Part shown: positions 10,046-20,312 of the stretch, in pieces | Layout: the number at the start of each line of letters is the position of its first letter | How positions within the stretch are numbered: the first letter of the stretch is position 1 | Assembly: GCA_016618085.1 (NCBI GenBank) | Contig: JABLTG010000021.1 | Span: forward strand, 1 to 64,000 | DNA from: Neovahlkampfia damariscottae | Lineage: Eukaryota; Heterolobosea; Selenaionea; Neovahlkampfiida; Neovahlkampfiidae | Reading direction: 5' to 3' | Length of the DNA stretch: 64,000 nucleotides | Made by a program: the position numbers and the translations under genes | Notes under the pieces: generated by a model | Seen by the model: the letters and a program-made list of their open reading frames with translations, nothing else | Told to the model about the DNA's origin: nothing | Databases searched by the model: none

Positions 10046-10330
10046 TTATTCTGCAAAAAATAAAATATGGATACACATTCCTAAACATGAAAGAGATATA
10101 TAAGGTGATAATCTTTCTCCTATCCTTGCAAATTTCCAAAAAATACCTCCAACACTGAAAAATTAAAAAAAAATAAAAAAATACCCAGTTTTTCTTCTGT
10201 CTAATAATTGAGGACTGTAGGCATGGACATATGAACAAGTACAAATCATCAATATTAGTAATAATAATACTCTATCAAATCGAAAAAGAACCAAAGACTA
10301 AAAATTAAAAAAACAGCTACAACAAACCAT
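10046..10330 (-). CDS. Kish (TMEM167) secretory-pathway membrane protein
   Basis: 74 aa after removing two 30-nt introns (10298-10327 and 10155-10184). The product runs MSLVLFRFDRVLLLLILMIC then TCSYVHAYSP, LLDRRKTG, IFWKFARIGERLSPY and a C-terminal hydrophobic segment, matching human TMEM167A (ICTCAY, LLDRNKTG, GIFWKCARIGERKSPY) along its whole length. The family is a small two-helix Golgi/ER membrane protein required for constitutive secretion. Exon 1 contributes only the ATG itself, the intron beginning directly after it. CCAAT on the plus strand at 10357-10361 is about 27 bp upstream. Confidence 0.92.
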
Positions 10331-10392
10331 CAAACAAAAAGTTCAAACAAAACTGTCCAATAGAAAATAGAAAAAAAATTAAATTTAAAAAG

Positions 10393-11013
10393 TTATTGAA
10401 ATTGTAAAAAGTAATCTTCATCCTCTTGTTGACTACATTTTCTTTTTAAAATATGATTTCTTTTTGGAAATCTTCCATATTTTTCAATTTCTTCTTTTTT
10501 CTTTTCGGCTAGTGTACAAAATCGATCAAATATAACAGCAATACTCTTATTTTCATCTTTTAATTGTCTGAATAGTTCTACACTTTTTTTTTGGTCTTCC
10601 AATTCTTCTGAATGTAATAATGGCAAATATAAGAATACTCTTCCAATTGGAACAACTTCTTTATCTAATCCTCTTTCAATAACTTGTTTACATATTCTTC
10701 TTGCTTCTTTATCTTGTTCAAAAGCATTTTTTGTATTTCTGTAAATGTTTCGACTAAATTGATCCAAAAGGATGATTAAAGCCAAAGATCCAGATGACGT
10801 TTCTTCCCATTTTTTATGTTTTCCATTGATTGCATCCTGTAAATCTTTCTCAAATTTTTTCTTTATTTCAGTATCAACTTGTTCTTCTTTAATTCCTGCA
10901 AACCAAACAGAATCCCAAAGTTCTTGAAAATAAACTGATTTATGTTGATGATCCAAAATTTCTAAACCATGACCAAACCAAAATTCCAAAATTTCATCAA
11001 TTTTCTTGTCCAT
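10393..11013 (-). CDS. DUF924 (TPR-like) family protein
   Basis: 206 aa, intronless, start ATG 11013. Family hallmarks are plain: ILEFWFG at the N terminus, then SLALIILLDQFSRNIYRNT, FLYLPLLHSEELEDQKKSVELF and the C-terminal KYGRFPKRNHIL. DUF924 proteins are mainly bacterial with scattered eukaryotic copies; structurally all-helical and of unknown biochemical role. An ATTGG element lies about 25 bp upstream, so the gene is under host-type promoter control. Absence of introns fits an acquired gene but many neighbours are also intronless. Confidence 0.85.
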   Translation of the reverse strand: MDKKIDEILEFWFGHGLEILDHQHKSVYFQELWDSVWFAGIKEEQVDTEIKKKFEKDLQDAINGKHKKWEETSSGSLALIILLDQFSRNIYRNTKNAFEQDKEARRICKQVIERGLDKEVVPIGRVFLYLPLLHSEELEDQKKSVELFRQLKDENKSIAVIFDRFCTLAEKKKEEIEKYGRFPKRNHILKRKCSQQEDEDYFLQFQ

Positions 11014-11113
11014 CCTTTTTTCTTCAAGTGTAACTGACCAATAGATGAACACTAACACTGCTCCATTTTTGTTGGTCGAAACAACAACGACTTGTTGTTG
11101 ATAAAAAACGAAA

Positions 11114-12013
11114 ATGACAGAAGTAGAAAACCAAAAGAAAAAAGAGATTCCTCTCAAAGAAATAATAGAAGAAAGAAAAAAATTACAAAAACTTGAAGAA
11201 GTGAAAAATAAAAGGAGTCAGTCAAATGTTCAAAAAAATAAAATACTTTCACCATTCATTGGTTTACATCCATCTGTATTTGAACAAACAAAAGATAGTT
11301 TAGAAGAAATTGAATATAAAGTACCAGAACATTGTATTCCAATAAAAGCTAGTAAGGAATTAAATGACTTATTAATCCTTTAAAAGATGTTTGTAATTTT
11401 GATTGGAAAAATTTAGGAGCAAAAGTTCAAGTAAATTTATACTATTTCATTAATTTTATAAAAGTTTGATATTATAACTATGGATCCACCATGGCAATTG
11501 GCTTCATCAAATCCAACACGTGGTGTAACTATCGGTTATGCTCAATTATCAGATCAATTAATCTATGAAATTGATGTAAAATCTATTCAAGTAAGAATAT
11601 GAACAATATTTTTTAAAACCTTTTTTAAAAAGACTGAAGGATTTATTTTTGTTTGGGTTATCAATGCAAAATATATGACAACTTTAAATTTATTAAAAGA
11701 ATGGGGTTATGAGTTTATTGATGAAATAACATGGGTAAAAATGACAGTAAATAGAAGATTAGCAAAAGGTCATGGTTATTATTTACAACATGCGAAAGAA
11801 ACTTGTTTAGTTGGAATGAAAGGAAATCCAAAGTATAACAAAGATGTTGAATTATCTGATATAATATTTAGTCCAAGAAGAGGACAAAGTCAAAAACCAG
11901 AAGAAATTTATGAAATGATTGAAAAATTAGTACCAAATGGAAAATATGTTGAAGTTTTTGGAAGAAAAAATAATTTAAGAAATCATTGGGTTACAATTGG
12001 AAATGAAATTTAA
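11114..12013 (+). CDS. METTL3/MT-A70 family RNA adenosine methyltransferase
   Basis: 262 aa after three introns (11352-11386, 11431-11464, 11591-11632); exon sum is 263 codons. The catalytic motif is DPPW in FDIITMDPPWQL, preceded by a charged N terminus and CNFDWKNLGAKVQ as in METTL3/METTL14. Downstream are YAQLSDQLIYEI, GFIFVWV, WGYEFIDEITWVK, GHGYYLQHAKETCLVGMKG (METTL3: HGKEHCLVGVKG), KPEEIYEMIEKL and FGRKNNLRNHWVTIGN. It lacks the long N-terminal zinc fingers of METTL3 and is closest to the catalytic half alone. Probable m6A writer on mRNA or snRNA. Ends 1 bp from the convergent gene at 12015. Confidence 0.9.
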
Positions 12014-12014
12014 A

Positions 12015-12188
12015 TTATTTTTTTGATTCTTCCTCTTTTTCTTCTTGATAAAGTTGATATAATTTTTTTGAATTTTCGTATAATATTTTCAATTTTATTC
12101 TCATACTCTTACAGTTTTGTGGTTTTTCTATATTTTTATTCATACAGTATTCAATTTCATTTTTTATTTTTTTTTCTTCTTCATTCAT
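12015..12188 (-). CDS. small charged protein with a Cys pair
   Basis: 57 aa from ATG 12188; the preceding in-frame TTG is part of the upstream ATTGGTT element, about 25 bp ahead of the ATG. Sequence is highly charged with two cysteines ten residues apart (YCMNK...PQNC). This recalls mitochondrial CHCH-type small proteins but only half such a motif is present, so no family is assigned. Tail-to-tail with the METTL3-like gene. Confidence 0.5.
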   Translation of the reverse strand: MNEEEKKIKNEIEYCMNKNIEKPQNCKSMRIKLKILYENSKKLYQLYQEEKEEESKK

Positions 12189-12296
12189 TGTTTTTGATGA
12201 AGAAGAAAAATCAACCAATATAAATCAATCAAATAATTTATTTTAAAAGTACAAAAAATTAGAACAAAATATAAGAATAAAATCTTTGGAAATTTT

Positions 12297-13359
12297 CTAA
12301 AAGTCATCATTTTTATATTTTTCTTCTATAATTGACAAGAAATTCACATGCATTTTATCTAAAACTTCAGTAAAAGATTCAAAATCAACTTTGATTTCAA
12401 TAAATCGATTTGAACAAATTAAATTCTGCTTCAAATAATTACGAATTGCAAAAAAATTATTTGTCGATATTTTTTGTAATTCCGAGTAATCATTTGTCAA
12501 ATAATCAAATGTTGAAATATCCAGAGAATTGATCCATTGTTCAATGAACATAATATGTTCTTTTTCTTCCATATACAAATAATAAGGTATCAATATTCCA
12601 TTATTAGAATCAAATCTTTCAAATAAACTTTGTATCAACTTTGGATGCAAATGAGCTCCTTCAACAACAAGAGATTTACCACTTTTAATAACTTTATCAA
12701 TATCTCCTTCTAATGCAATTAATGACTTTTGACATTCTTTTTCGTACTCTTTAAAAAATTCTGATTCATTTTTCCATTTTTTTCTCCAACAGGGTGCATT
12801 TGTTGTTTTTCTATTAAAAAAAAAATAAATTGGAAATAACAAAAATACTCAAATATAGAATATAAATCGAATAACATTTCTGTGTGTATAACATTTGGTA
12901 AATTTAATCTTTCAGTCTTTCATGAGTTTAATCAAATTTGAAATTTACTAAAAGTGTTGAAATTATATTTTTTCCAATACAAGGAGAACCAAAAACAATA
13001 ATCATTAAAGGTAATCTTTGATGATAAAATTTCCTCATCATTTGAAAATGATTCACATATTTATAACCATAACCATTTTCTTCCAAAATTTGAAATAACT
13101 TTTTTTCAAATTCAACCTAAAATAATATTCAATTTATCATCTATCTTACTTGAGTAATTTCAAATATATTTGAATCTACTAATCGTTTTTTCAATTCTAA
13201 ACAAATTTTTGAACTGTCTTTTTTTTTTACATTTGTGAGTGTTAGCATTCTACTCATTAAAAATCTTGAGAAAATATAATAATGTTGATCAATCCATATT
13301 TTAACTTTAATATAATCATATTTTGCAGCACCAGAAAATTTTTTATTTTTTTTTTCCAT
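12297..13359 (-). CDS. 2-phosphoglycerate-kinase-related P-loop protein
   Basis: 319 aa, three introns (13117-13149, 12917-12948, 12811-12848), exon sum 320 codons. Order matches plant P2GK-like proteins: KYDYIKVKIWIDQHYYIFSR, FLMSRMLTLT, LELKKRLVDSNIFEIT, ENGYGYKYVNHFQMM, FYHQRLPLMIIVFGSP, the P-loop GSPCIGKN, LNLPNVIHTEML, then SLVVEGAHLHP and IPYYLYMEEKEHIMF. The Walker A position normally Ser/Thr after Gly-Lys is Asn here (GKN), which would disturb Mg coordination. Archaeal relatives phosphorylate 2-phosphoglycerate; the plant proteins are linked to inositol-phosphate metabolism, so the substrate is open. Confidence 0.85.
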
Positions 13360-13431
13360 TCTCTTCTTTAGCAGGTTTTGTTAAAATAAGAAATGATGAT
13401 GATGATTGGTTATTTTAATAAACATTTTTAT

Positions 13432-14605
13432 TTAAAGTTTTTTAAGTTCATCTTTGCTTGGGATATAATAATAATTACCAGCAACACATTTTGAATAAGT
13501 CATTACTAAATCTGATTTTTTACTTTCTGTCATTTGGTCTAACATTTGATCAAATTTTGATACTTTATTTGAATATCCTAAAAATAATAATCCTTTTGTT
13601 TTTCCAACATCACCAAATGGCATAGATTGTCTAACTATTGGAATTGGATTGAATTTTTCATCTCTCATTCTTGCAACATGAGCTTGAATTTTCATTTTTT
13701 TTTGATCTTGTTCTGCTGACCAGTCCTTTGATCTACCAAATACATTTTCTTGTTCTTTTAATGGAAGAGAATGAAAATAATCCAAATCTAAAAAAGTTTA
13801 GAAATTATGAATAAATCCATATCTTACTATGTTCCCATCTTTGATGAATTAAAAATGATCCACCATTTGAATTTACACCTGCTTCAGTTCTTTCATCATC
13901 ACCATTAATATTCATTGTTCCATCAATAAATCCACTTAAATCTCTTCCATCTTGATATTGAAATCCATAGAAATCTTTAACTGATTCAATTTTATTTGAT
14001 GGGAATAATTTAACAAAAGCATCAATTGCTTCATAAGCTAAACTCTTTGTTGCTGCTTTTACATGTAAAATGATCTATTTAAATGTTATAATTTTGATTG
14101 ATTTTCTTACTTCTCCTTCAGTTTTTGGTAAATCACCATACTGTCCTTTTCTTTCTTTGTAAAGATCTAATCCTTCTGGAACTGATTTTTTCTTTGAAGA
14201 ATATTTTTTCCAAGTTGTTGTATCAAATCCAATACCAAAGAGTACAGGTTTTAATTCTTCTTCTTCATCATATTTTGGTGTGAGTTTTTCTACAAGTTCA
14301 GGATATTTTGAACATAATTTTACCATAGTTTCAAAGTCGGTGGAGTTTTTGAGCTTAATTACAACAACCCCACAGTTACCATGCATCCCTGAAATTACAG
14401 AATCTTGTGGTTCTGGTTTAGCTTTAGCTTCAAGAGTTGGAAAGAATTTTTCGTAATCTTTCATTATGACAAGACCAGCAACTCCGAGTGAAATTGGAAG
14501 TAAGTATTTTGCAAAGTTGAAACTTTTGTAAGTATATCTTTGATAGTTTCTAAATTGTGTTAAGCTTCTGTTGAGTTTAAAGAGTTGTGCTGCGTTTTTT
14601 TTCAT
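13432..14605 (-). CDS. DyP-type haem peroxidase, membrane-anchored or mitochondrial
   Basis: 365 aa, two introns (14075-14110, 13788-13827), exon sum 366 codons. The N terminus is basic, free of acids for about 45 residues, and carries a hydrophobic helix (YLLPISLGVAGLVIM), consistent with a mitochondrial presequence plus anchor. The peroxidase domain shows GFIDGTMN (the family GxxDG with its essential Asp), FLIHQRWEH with the following NLDYFHSLPL, QENVFGRSKD, and the C-terminal Arg-containing RQSMPFG and GLLFLGYS; the proximal haem His is probably in HVARMRDEK. DyP peroxidases are mostly bacterial and fungal. CCAAT is 22 bp upstream of the ATG. Confidence 0.88.
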
Positions 14606-14773
14606 GTTTCAGTTTTGTGTGGTCCGCCAATGAAATGACAGTTCAATTTATTATTTCCATTTCTCCTTCGAAACTGGAAGAATTGTGAAAAAGGTGAAAA
14701 TTGTCAACAAAACTAATCTGTATGGAAGAAAAAGGAATATTTGTTATCCATTTTTAAATAGCTCCACTCAATT

Positions 14774-14836
14774 CGGAAAAACTTAATTTTCCGTTTTTTT
14801 TCCGAATTTCTCCAAAATTCCGTTTTTCCGCTAACT
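14774..14836. other. inverted ATTCGGAAAAA repeat in intergenic DNA
   Basis: Intergenic stretch between the DyP gene start and the WD40 gene end. It contains ATTCGGAAAAA and, about 15 bp on, its exact inverse TTTTTCCGAAT, with two further TTTTTCCG-like copies behind. It could form a short hairpin or be a pair of binding sites. The rest of 14640-14866 holds nothing I can identify. Confidence 0.35.
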
Positions 14837-14866
14837 GAAAGATGAATTCAAAATAATCGAAGTTTA

Positions 14867-16052
14867 TTATGATTTCCAAAATTTTATGGTTCCATCATCT
14901 GATCCAGAAACCAATTCTTCACCTAATGAAATTAATGATCGTACAGCATCTGTATGCCCTTCCAATTTTTCTATTTTTGTTCCATCTGTCATTGAATACA
15001 AATAAATTGCATTATTAATTGATGCTGAAGCCAACATTGAGAAATTTGAGTGAGCAACCAATGAATTAACTTGGTGATGCTGACAATCAAATTCTCTAAC
15101 TGTACTATCTCCGTCTCTCAAGTCATATAAATTTATTCTTCCTTTTTCATCTCCTACAATTATAATATTTTCTTTTAAAAATGAACAACATGTGAATGAA
15201 TTCTTTCCAGTGAAAGTATGAAAATTTTTACAAGTTTCTAAATCAAAGATTCTTACAGTTTGATCAAAAGAAGACGAACCAAAAAATTTGTCTGATATTG
15301 AAACCGAACTTACATCGTCTTGATGATTGAAAGTAAATAAATTTTTTTTCTTTTTGATGTGCCACAGTCTAAAATGAATTTTATTAACAAAAATTAACTA
15401 CTTACTTTACTGTAAAGTCCGTTGACCCTGTTACCATTAAATCACCATAGCTATTTGAGGAACTTGTTATTCTTGCGGTATGTGCTTTCATTATATATTT
15501 TGGTTTCAAATTTCCATTTTTATGAATACAAATTTGTCCATTTGATAAACAAGCAAGAATTTTATCTTCTTGATTCGTAAGACACATAGAGTGTACTTCT
15601 GTTGGACAAGTATAAGTTTTTTCGTGTTCATGAGTTTTAATTGAATGAATTTTAACTGTTCCATCAGAAGAACAGGAATAAATGTTTCCATCTTTTTCTA
15701 ATAACTTCCAGACTGTATCTTTATGAGCGTCAATATTCACAAAATGGTCTTGGTTTCCAATTCTTATCGGTTGATTTGGAGTGACTTCGTTGACTGGAGT
15801 CATGGCACCCAGTAAGTTTTTAATATCTGATAATTCGGCATCTACATCTGGTGTTTGTAGTGCCAGTATGCTTGAAGCACTATTTTTTCTTGAGTTTGTA
15901 GCACTTTTAATTTTTTTGAAAATGTTATAAGATTGAGACTTTTTAGCCTTCATTTGAACAGGTTCAATTGAATTTTGAGAACTTTGCTCATTCATGCTGT
16001 ACTCAGACAGATCAGAATATTCACTGTCAACTTCTTCTCCATCAAACATCAT
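14867..16052 (-). CDS. WD40-repeat protein
   Basis: 382 aa, one intron (15369-15405), exon sum 383 codons. The first 100 residues are acidic then basic and Ser-rich. From about residue 105 there are WD40 blades: HKDTVWKLLEKDGNIYSCSS with DGTVKIHS, HTARITSSSNSYGDLMVTGS with DFTVKLWH, a blade with FDQTVRIFDL, GRINLYDLRD, and a final GHTDAVRSLISLGEELVSGS with DGTIKFWKS. About seven blades form one propeller, the family (F-box/WD-like scaffolds) being too general to name. Faces an inverted CCAAT pair at 16061-16088. Confidence 0.75.
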
Positions 16053-16060
16053 GATACTTT

Positions 16061-16088
16061 CTTATTGGTCAATTGTTAATCCAATAAG
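16061..16088. promoter_or_regulatory. inverted CCAAT pair between divergent genes
   Basis: CTTATTGG (16061-16068) and its exact inverse CCAATAAG (16081-16088), 12 bp apart, begin 9 bp upstream of the minus-strand ATG at 16052 and lie 128 bp from the plus-strand ATG at 16217. A further ATTGG near 16180 is closer to the latter. Confidence 0.45.
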
Positions 16089-16216
16089 ATGTCATTTTTA
16101 AAGTGTGTGAATACTTCTCACTTTTTTCCTAAAATTATTGAAGATTGATCTGGTATTTTTCTCTATCGAATGTAGATTTTTTCATTGGTTAAAATAAAAA
16201 TCTCAATCAAATTCTG

Positions 16217-17656
16217 ATGATTCGATCCTTAGACGAATTCTCGTTCAAAACAAATTCAAAAAAGAGAAAATTAGAATTAGATTTATATTCTTATCCAAAT
16301 TGGATACAAAAATTAAAGAACCATAATTTGGGTAATTATTTCTATTTTTTTTTGATTCAAAATATTCAGAGGGACATTCAGGATGTGTAAATACTGTACA
16401 ATGGAATTCTGAAGGTAATTTACTATTATCAGGATCTGATGATTGTCGTTTAAACATTTTCAAACCACTACAAAATAAAATGGTCAAAAGTATTTTCAGT
16501 GGGCATACAGGAAATATTTTTTGCGGAAAATTCTTACCGCACACTTCAGATACAAAAAGTAAACTAAAATAACTGATAACATCATAAAAAGTAATTTCTT
16601 GTGCTGCTGATCATGAAGTTCGATTTTTTGATATTCAAAAAGAAACAACAACTCAAGTTTACAGTCCTCATAGAGATATGGTGAAAAAATTAGAAATTGA
16701 ACCAACAGATCCCAGTATATTTTATAGTTGTAGTCAGGATGGAACAGTTCGTTATTTTGATATTCGTGAAACTGTTGATGAAAACTCAAAAGAAAATCAT
16801 ATCTTAATAAAATTACAAGAAGAAAGTTCACCAAGAAGTTTTAGAAACACACTAGAAATCAATAGTATTTCATTAAACAAACAAAATTCAAATTATATGA
16901 TTTGTGGTGGAGGAGATCCTTTTATTAGATTATATGATAGAAGAAAAATTGAAAATTATGTTAAAAAGTATTCACCAAAATCAATTATGGATAAAAAGTA
17001 ATTTTGAAGAAAAAATTTAAAAATTTCTAAAGATATGTACATATCACAGGTGTTAGATTTAGTCAAAATGGTGAAAAAATTCTAGGAAGTTATTCAGAAG
17101 ATAATATTTATCTTTTTGATGTGAATGAAAATATTGATGAAAAAGAAGAAATTGTAATGAATTATGAAGGAACATATTCTGGTCATAAAAATATTAGAAC
17201 TGTCAAAGAAGTTAATTTCTTTGGTGCAAGGGATGAATATGTTATTTCAGGTTCAGATTGTGGTCATATATTCTTTTGGAAAAGAGATAAAAATGAAATT
17301 ATTCAAATTTTAAAAGGTGATAAATATATTGTGAATTGTTTATCTCCTCATCCAAAATTAATTCCAATCTTGGCAACATCTGGAATTGAAAATAATATTA
17401 AAATTTGGACACCAACTGATGATGAATTTAAGTGTTCAAAGATGAAAGAAAAGGATGATATTGTATCTTTAAATCAAAATCCACAATCTCAAACTACATC
17501 TCTTCTTCCAAATGCATTCAGTAAAATTCATTTTTGGTTTAATTTTTTTATCAAGTGATTAATTTACTTCAAACATTAGCTGAACGTGATGAAGATGAAG
17601 GTATGCAAGAATTTCTTGATGAACAAATGGAAAATGAAAATTGTAATTTGATGTAA
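16217..17656 (+). CDS. DCAF8/DCAF6-like WD40 protein
   Basis: 432 aa, four introns (16332-16369, 16559-16591, 16998-17032, 17521-17555), exon sum 433 codons. WD40 blades: GHSGCVNTVQWNSEGNLLLS with GSDDCRLNIF, GHTGNIFCGKFLP, CAADHEVRFFDIQ, HRDMVKKLEIEPTDPSIFYS with CSQDGTVRYFDIRE, CGGGDPFIRLYDRR, FGARDEYVISGSDCGHIFFW, and SPHPKLIPILATSGIENNIK ahead of IWTP. The HRDMVKKL, DPFIRLYDRR and SGSDCGHIFFW signatures, and the acidic C-terminal helix after WTP, match DDB1-CUL4 substrate receptors of the DCAF5/6/8 group. Likely CRL4 ubiquitin-ligase adaptor. Confidence 0.82.
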
Positions 17657-17660
17657 TTTT

Positions 17661-18410
17661 TTATTGTCTTTTTTTATATTCTTCAATTAATTGAATTAAT
17701 AATTCATTTGATTCCATTACATTTGAAACTTTTTTTGAAGAAACTAAAACATAACTTAATTGTAGTTCATAAAATAATTCTTTTGCCAATTTATCAATTT
17801 CTTTTGTTTCAGAAGAGAGATCAGATTTATTCCCTATTAATAACATTGGGAAAGATGAACTAAATTTCTTCATTTTACTCAATACTATTATTACAATTTG
17901 AAATAATTCATTTGATGATTCAGGGTCATTTAAATCATAAACGAAAAGTATTCCATCTGTGATACTACAATTTAGAAGTTCGGTAAAAAATGATTGTACT
18001 CTAAAATTTTTTTGAACTCTGTTTGATGTTCCTCTGGATCTTTTATTTCGAAAAATCGAAGAACTGAAATTGTAGGCGCACCATCAAATGAGCTAAACAT
18101 CACTTTGGAATAAAATAAATCTAACCTTGGCATGCTGATGATTTAAAATGAAAAACAGTTCTTACGTAGTGACCATATTGGTAAAAAATGATTTTATAAC
18201 ACTTGAAATTTCTGAGTCACTCTCTAATTCTACATTTGCTCCAAGACAATTCATATTCTTTGATGAAGATCGTATGAAGGTACTTTTACCTGAATTCACT
18301 GCTCCAAGTACAAATATATTATAATATTTGGTATTTGGTGGTACATAGGCATTTACTTTACCTTCACTGGATCCCAAGTTTATAATGTCGGAGAAAAGTA
18401 ACTTCAACAT
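17661..18410 (-). CDS. divergent Ras-like small GTPase
   Basis: Start ATG 18410, 25-30 bp downstream of ATTGG. G1 is GAVNSGKST after NIFVLG; G4 is LLIGNKSD; G5 resembles VLVSSKK. The G3 DxxG motif is not evident, so it is an atypical member. Introns at 18135-18165 and 18093-18125 bracket a 9-nt exon encoding Thr-Met-Pro. At 18001-18017 the frame changes: either a 17-nt intron (ends GT..AG, giving 222 aa) or one A missing from the A7 run there (giving 228 aa). Ends 4 bp from the convergent WD40 gene. Confidence 0.65.
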
Positions 18411-18449
18411 TTCATATTATTCAACCAATCAAATTCTCGAAATGAAGTT

Positions 18450-19002
18450 TTATTCAAAATCCTTCATTTGATCTAATTGTTTAAAAAGAATATCCCAATC
18501 CACTTCCTTATTTCCTTTTTTCAGTTGCAACATTTTATTTTGATGTTTTGGAATTGGTATAAAATTTACATTTGCTCTATAATGTTCTGGATCAAGTTCT
18601 CTTTGCATTTTGAGTGATGGAGTGCATGTTGATTTTCCAAATTTATGTTTTTTTTCAATATGAGGTTGAAATTCACCACCAGCTCCCCAAAAACTTCTTT
18701 TATCATATGCTTCAAATTTAATCTTTTTTTCTTTTTTCTTTTTTTTTTCATTTTTTTCATCTTTTTCTACATCAATAAAAAATGGGTCCTCTAAAATAAT
18801 AAATTAATTTTTCATCAAAAATACCTTCATTAATTCCGTCTTCAAAATATTTTGATGTATTATATTTAGGTCTGTACAAATGTTGATATTTTTGATATAT
18901 TGTTTTATTTGAATCTTCTTCTTCTTCTTCTCCATAAGCTAATTTTTTTTTTAATTTTTCTGCTTCTGTTCTCAAGTTCTGTTTGTGGTGATTTTTTTTC
19001 AT
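18450..19002 (-). CDS. unrecognised Lys-rich protein
   Basis: 172 aa after one intron (18791-18824), exon sum 173 codons. ATG 19002 is preceded within 3 bp by ATTGG (ACAATTGGTC), which decides the start over longer TTG-initiated readings. The N-terminal half is basic; the middle has a run of Lys/Glu; then KRSFWGAGGEFQPH and LDPEHYRANVNFIPIPKHQN, which look like a conserved core of an RNA- or ribosome-associated protein but match no family I know. Confidence 0.55.
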
Positions 19003-19180
19003 GACCAATTGTGGATGATTATTGGATGAAAAGGAACCATGTTTTTTGTTGGTTTTTTTTTTTAACAATAAAAATTCAAAGTGAAATATTCAACAACAAC
19101 AGAAACCTACAAGAATATTATTCTTAAAATTAACCAATAAAAATATTTCGGAATTCTTCAACGGAATTTAACAAAGAGAC

Positions 19181-19746
19181 ATGTTGAAACAAGCTAATTT
19201 TGCAATTTACTTGATTTTATTTGGAAGTTTATTTGCTATTTCATTTTTATTTGTACAAAATGTTTCCAAGGTAAAAACCCTTTTGGAAATTAAAATAATT
19301 AGATCTGGAACGATAATTATTTTTATGAAGCCAAATGTCGTGTGAATCATGTATATTTGAAACAAGAAACTTCAAAAGAATGCTTTGAAAAAACAAAATT
19401 AGCACATTGTTGGAAATTGACCCATTCAGTTATTTATCATTTTCAAAACCTCTATCACACTGCTTTCATTCATACCTATTTAATTGATAAACCAAATTTA
19501 AAAGATTACCCAGAAGAACACCCAGAACCAGATACACCACATCATATTGCAAACAAAGTCAAATGTTATTTCAATACAAAAGATTGGCAACATGTTGAAT
19601 GGAACGATATTGATATCTTTCATTTTATTAATGAAAAAACAGTTGGTTTATCATTAGCTCTATTTGTAAATCTTGCTGTTATTTCATATTATTTGAATTT
19701 GAAACCAACAATCTCTTCTGAAAAAGTTACAGAAAAACAAAAATAA
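19181..19746 (+). CDS. two-helix membrane protein, unrecognised
   Basis: 177 aa, one intron (19271-19302), exon sum 178 codons. The N-terminal helix FAIYLILFGSLFAISFLFVQ could be a signal anchor, and GLSLALFVNLAVISYYLNL near the C terminus is a second membrane helix. Between them is a lumenal-looking loop with four cysteines (KCRV, KECF, AHCW, VKCYF) likely to form disulfides. CCAATA lies about 45 bp upstream. No family recognised. Confidence 0.6.
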
Positions 19747-19749
19747 ATT

Positions 19750-20174
19750 TTATTCTGTCGGTATTATACTTATTTTATTTGGATCTGTATTTTCAAAGAA
19801 ATTTGGTTGTTCTTTTTCTGATTCATGAAGAGTTTCTTCTAAACCTAATTGATTGATTCTTTCATCGATTGAAATACTTCTGTCATGTCCTTTTTTTTTT
19901 GCGTCTGGATTCGATATGATTAATTTTGTTTTATGAGGTTGTGGTGCTTGTTGAGAAGTTGTTGAAGTTGATTCAACAATTTGTTTATCGTATGCTTTTT
20001 TGTACATTGGTCTGCCAAACTATTAGAAAAAAAATCAATTTACGATCGGCAGTATAAGAATACCAAAACAGCTGTAGTTGCTCCAATGGCTATCAGAACT
20101 ATTCCAGCCAGTAATGTGAGAAGACCTATAGTTAACAGGGTTATCCATATTTCTTCATGTTTCAAAACAGTCAT
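19750..20174 (-). CDS. single-pass membrane protein, unrecognised
   Basis: 130 aa, one intron (20012-20043; the acceptor is the TTTGGCAG nearer the exon, since the earlier TAG gives the wrong phase). One membrane helix (residues about 9-37: LLTIGLLTLLAGIVLIAIG and on) followed by a cytosolic Ser/Thr/Gln-rich tail. CCAATC is about 28 bp upstream of the ATG. Ends 3 bp from the convergent gene at 19181-19746. Confidence 0.55.
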
Positions 20175-20312
20175 GTTATGGTTTGTCCTTCGGGTAAAAA
20201 TTGATTGGATGAATTAATCGGTCGTTATTTTTTTTTATTTTGTTTTTGAATTTTATTTCTCAAATACTTCAATTTCAAATCTCCAATCACATCACTCAAA
20301 TTTTTTTAACTG

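Noticed and set aside
16090-16150. A 20-codon plus-strand reading starting immediately after CCAATAAG
   Set aside because: Too short, no family match and no resolvable downstream exon; the CCAAT pair is explained by the divergent genes.
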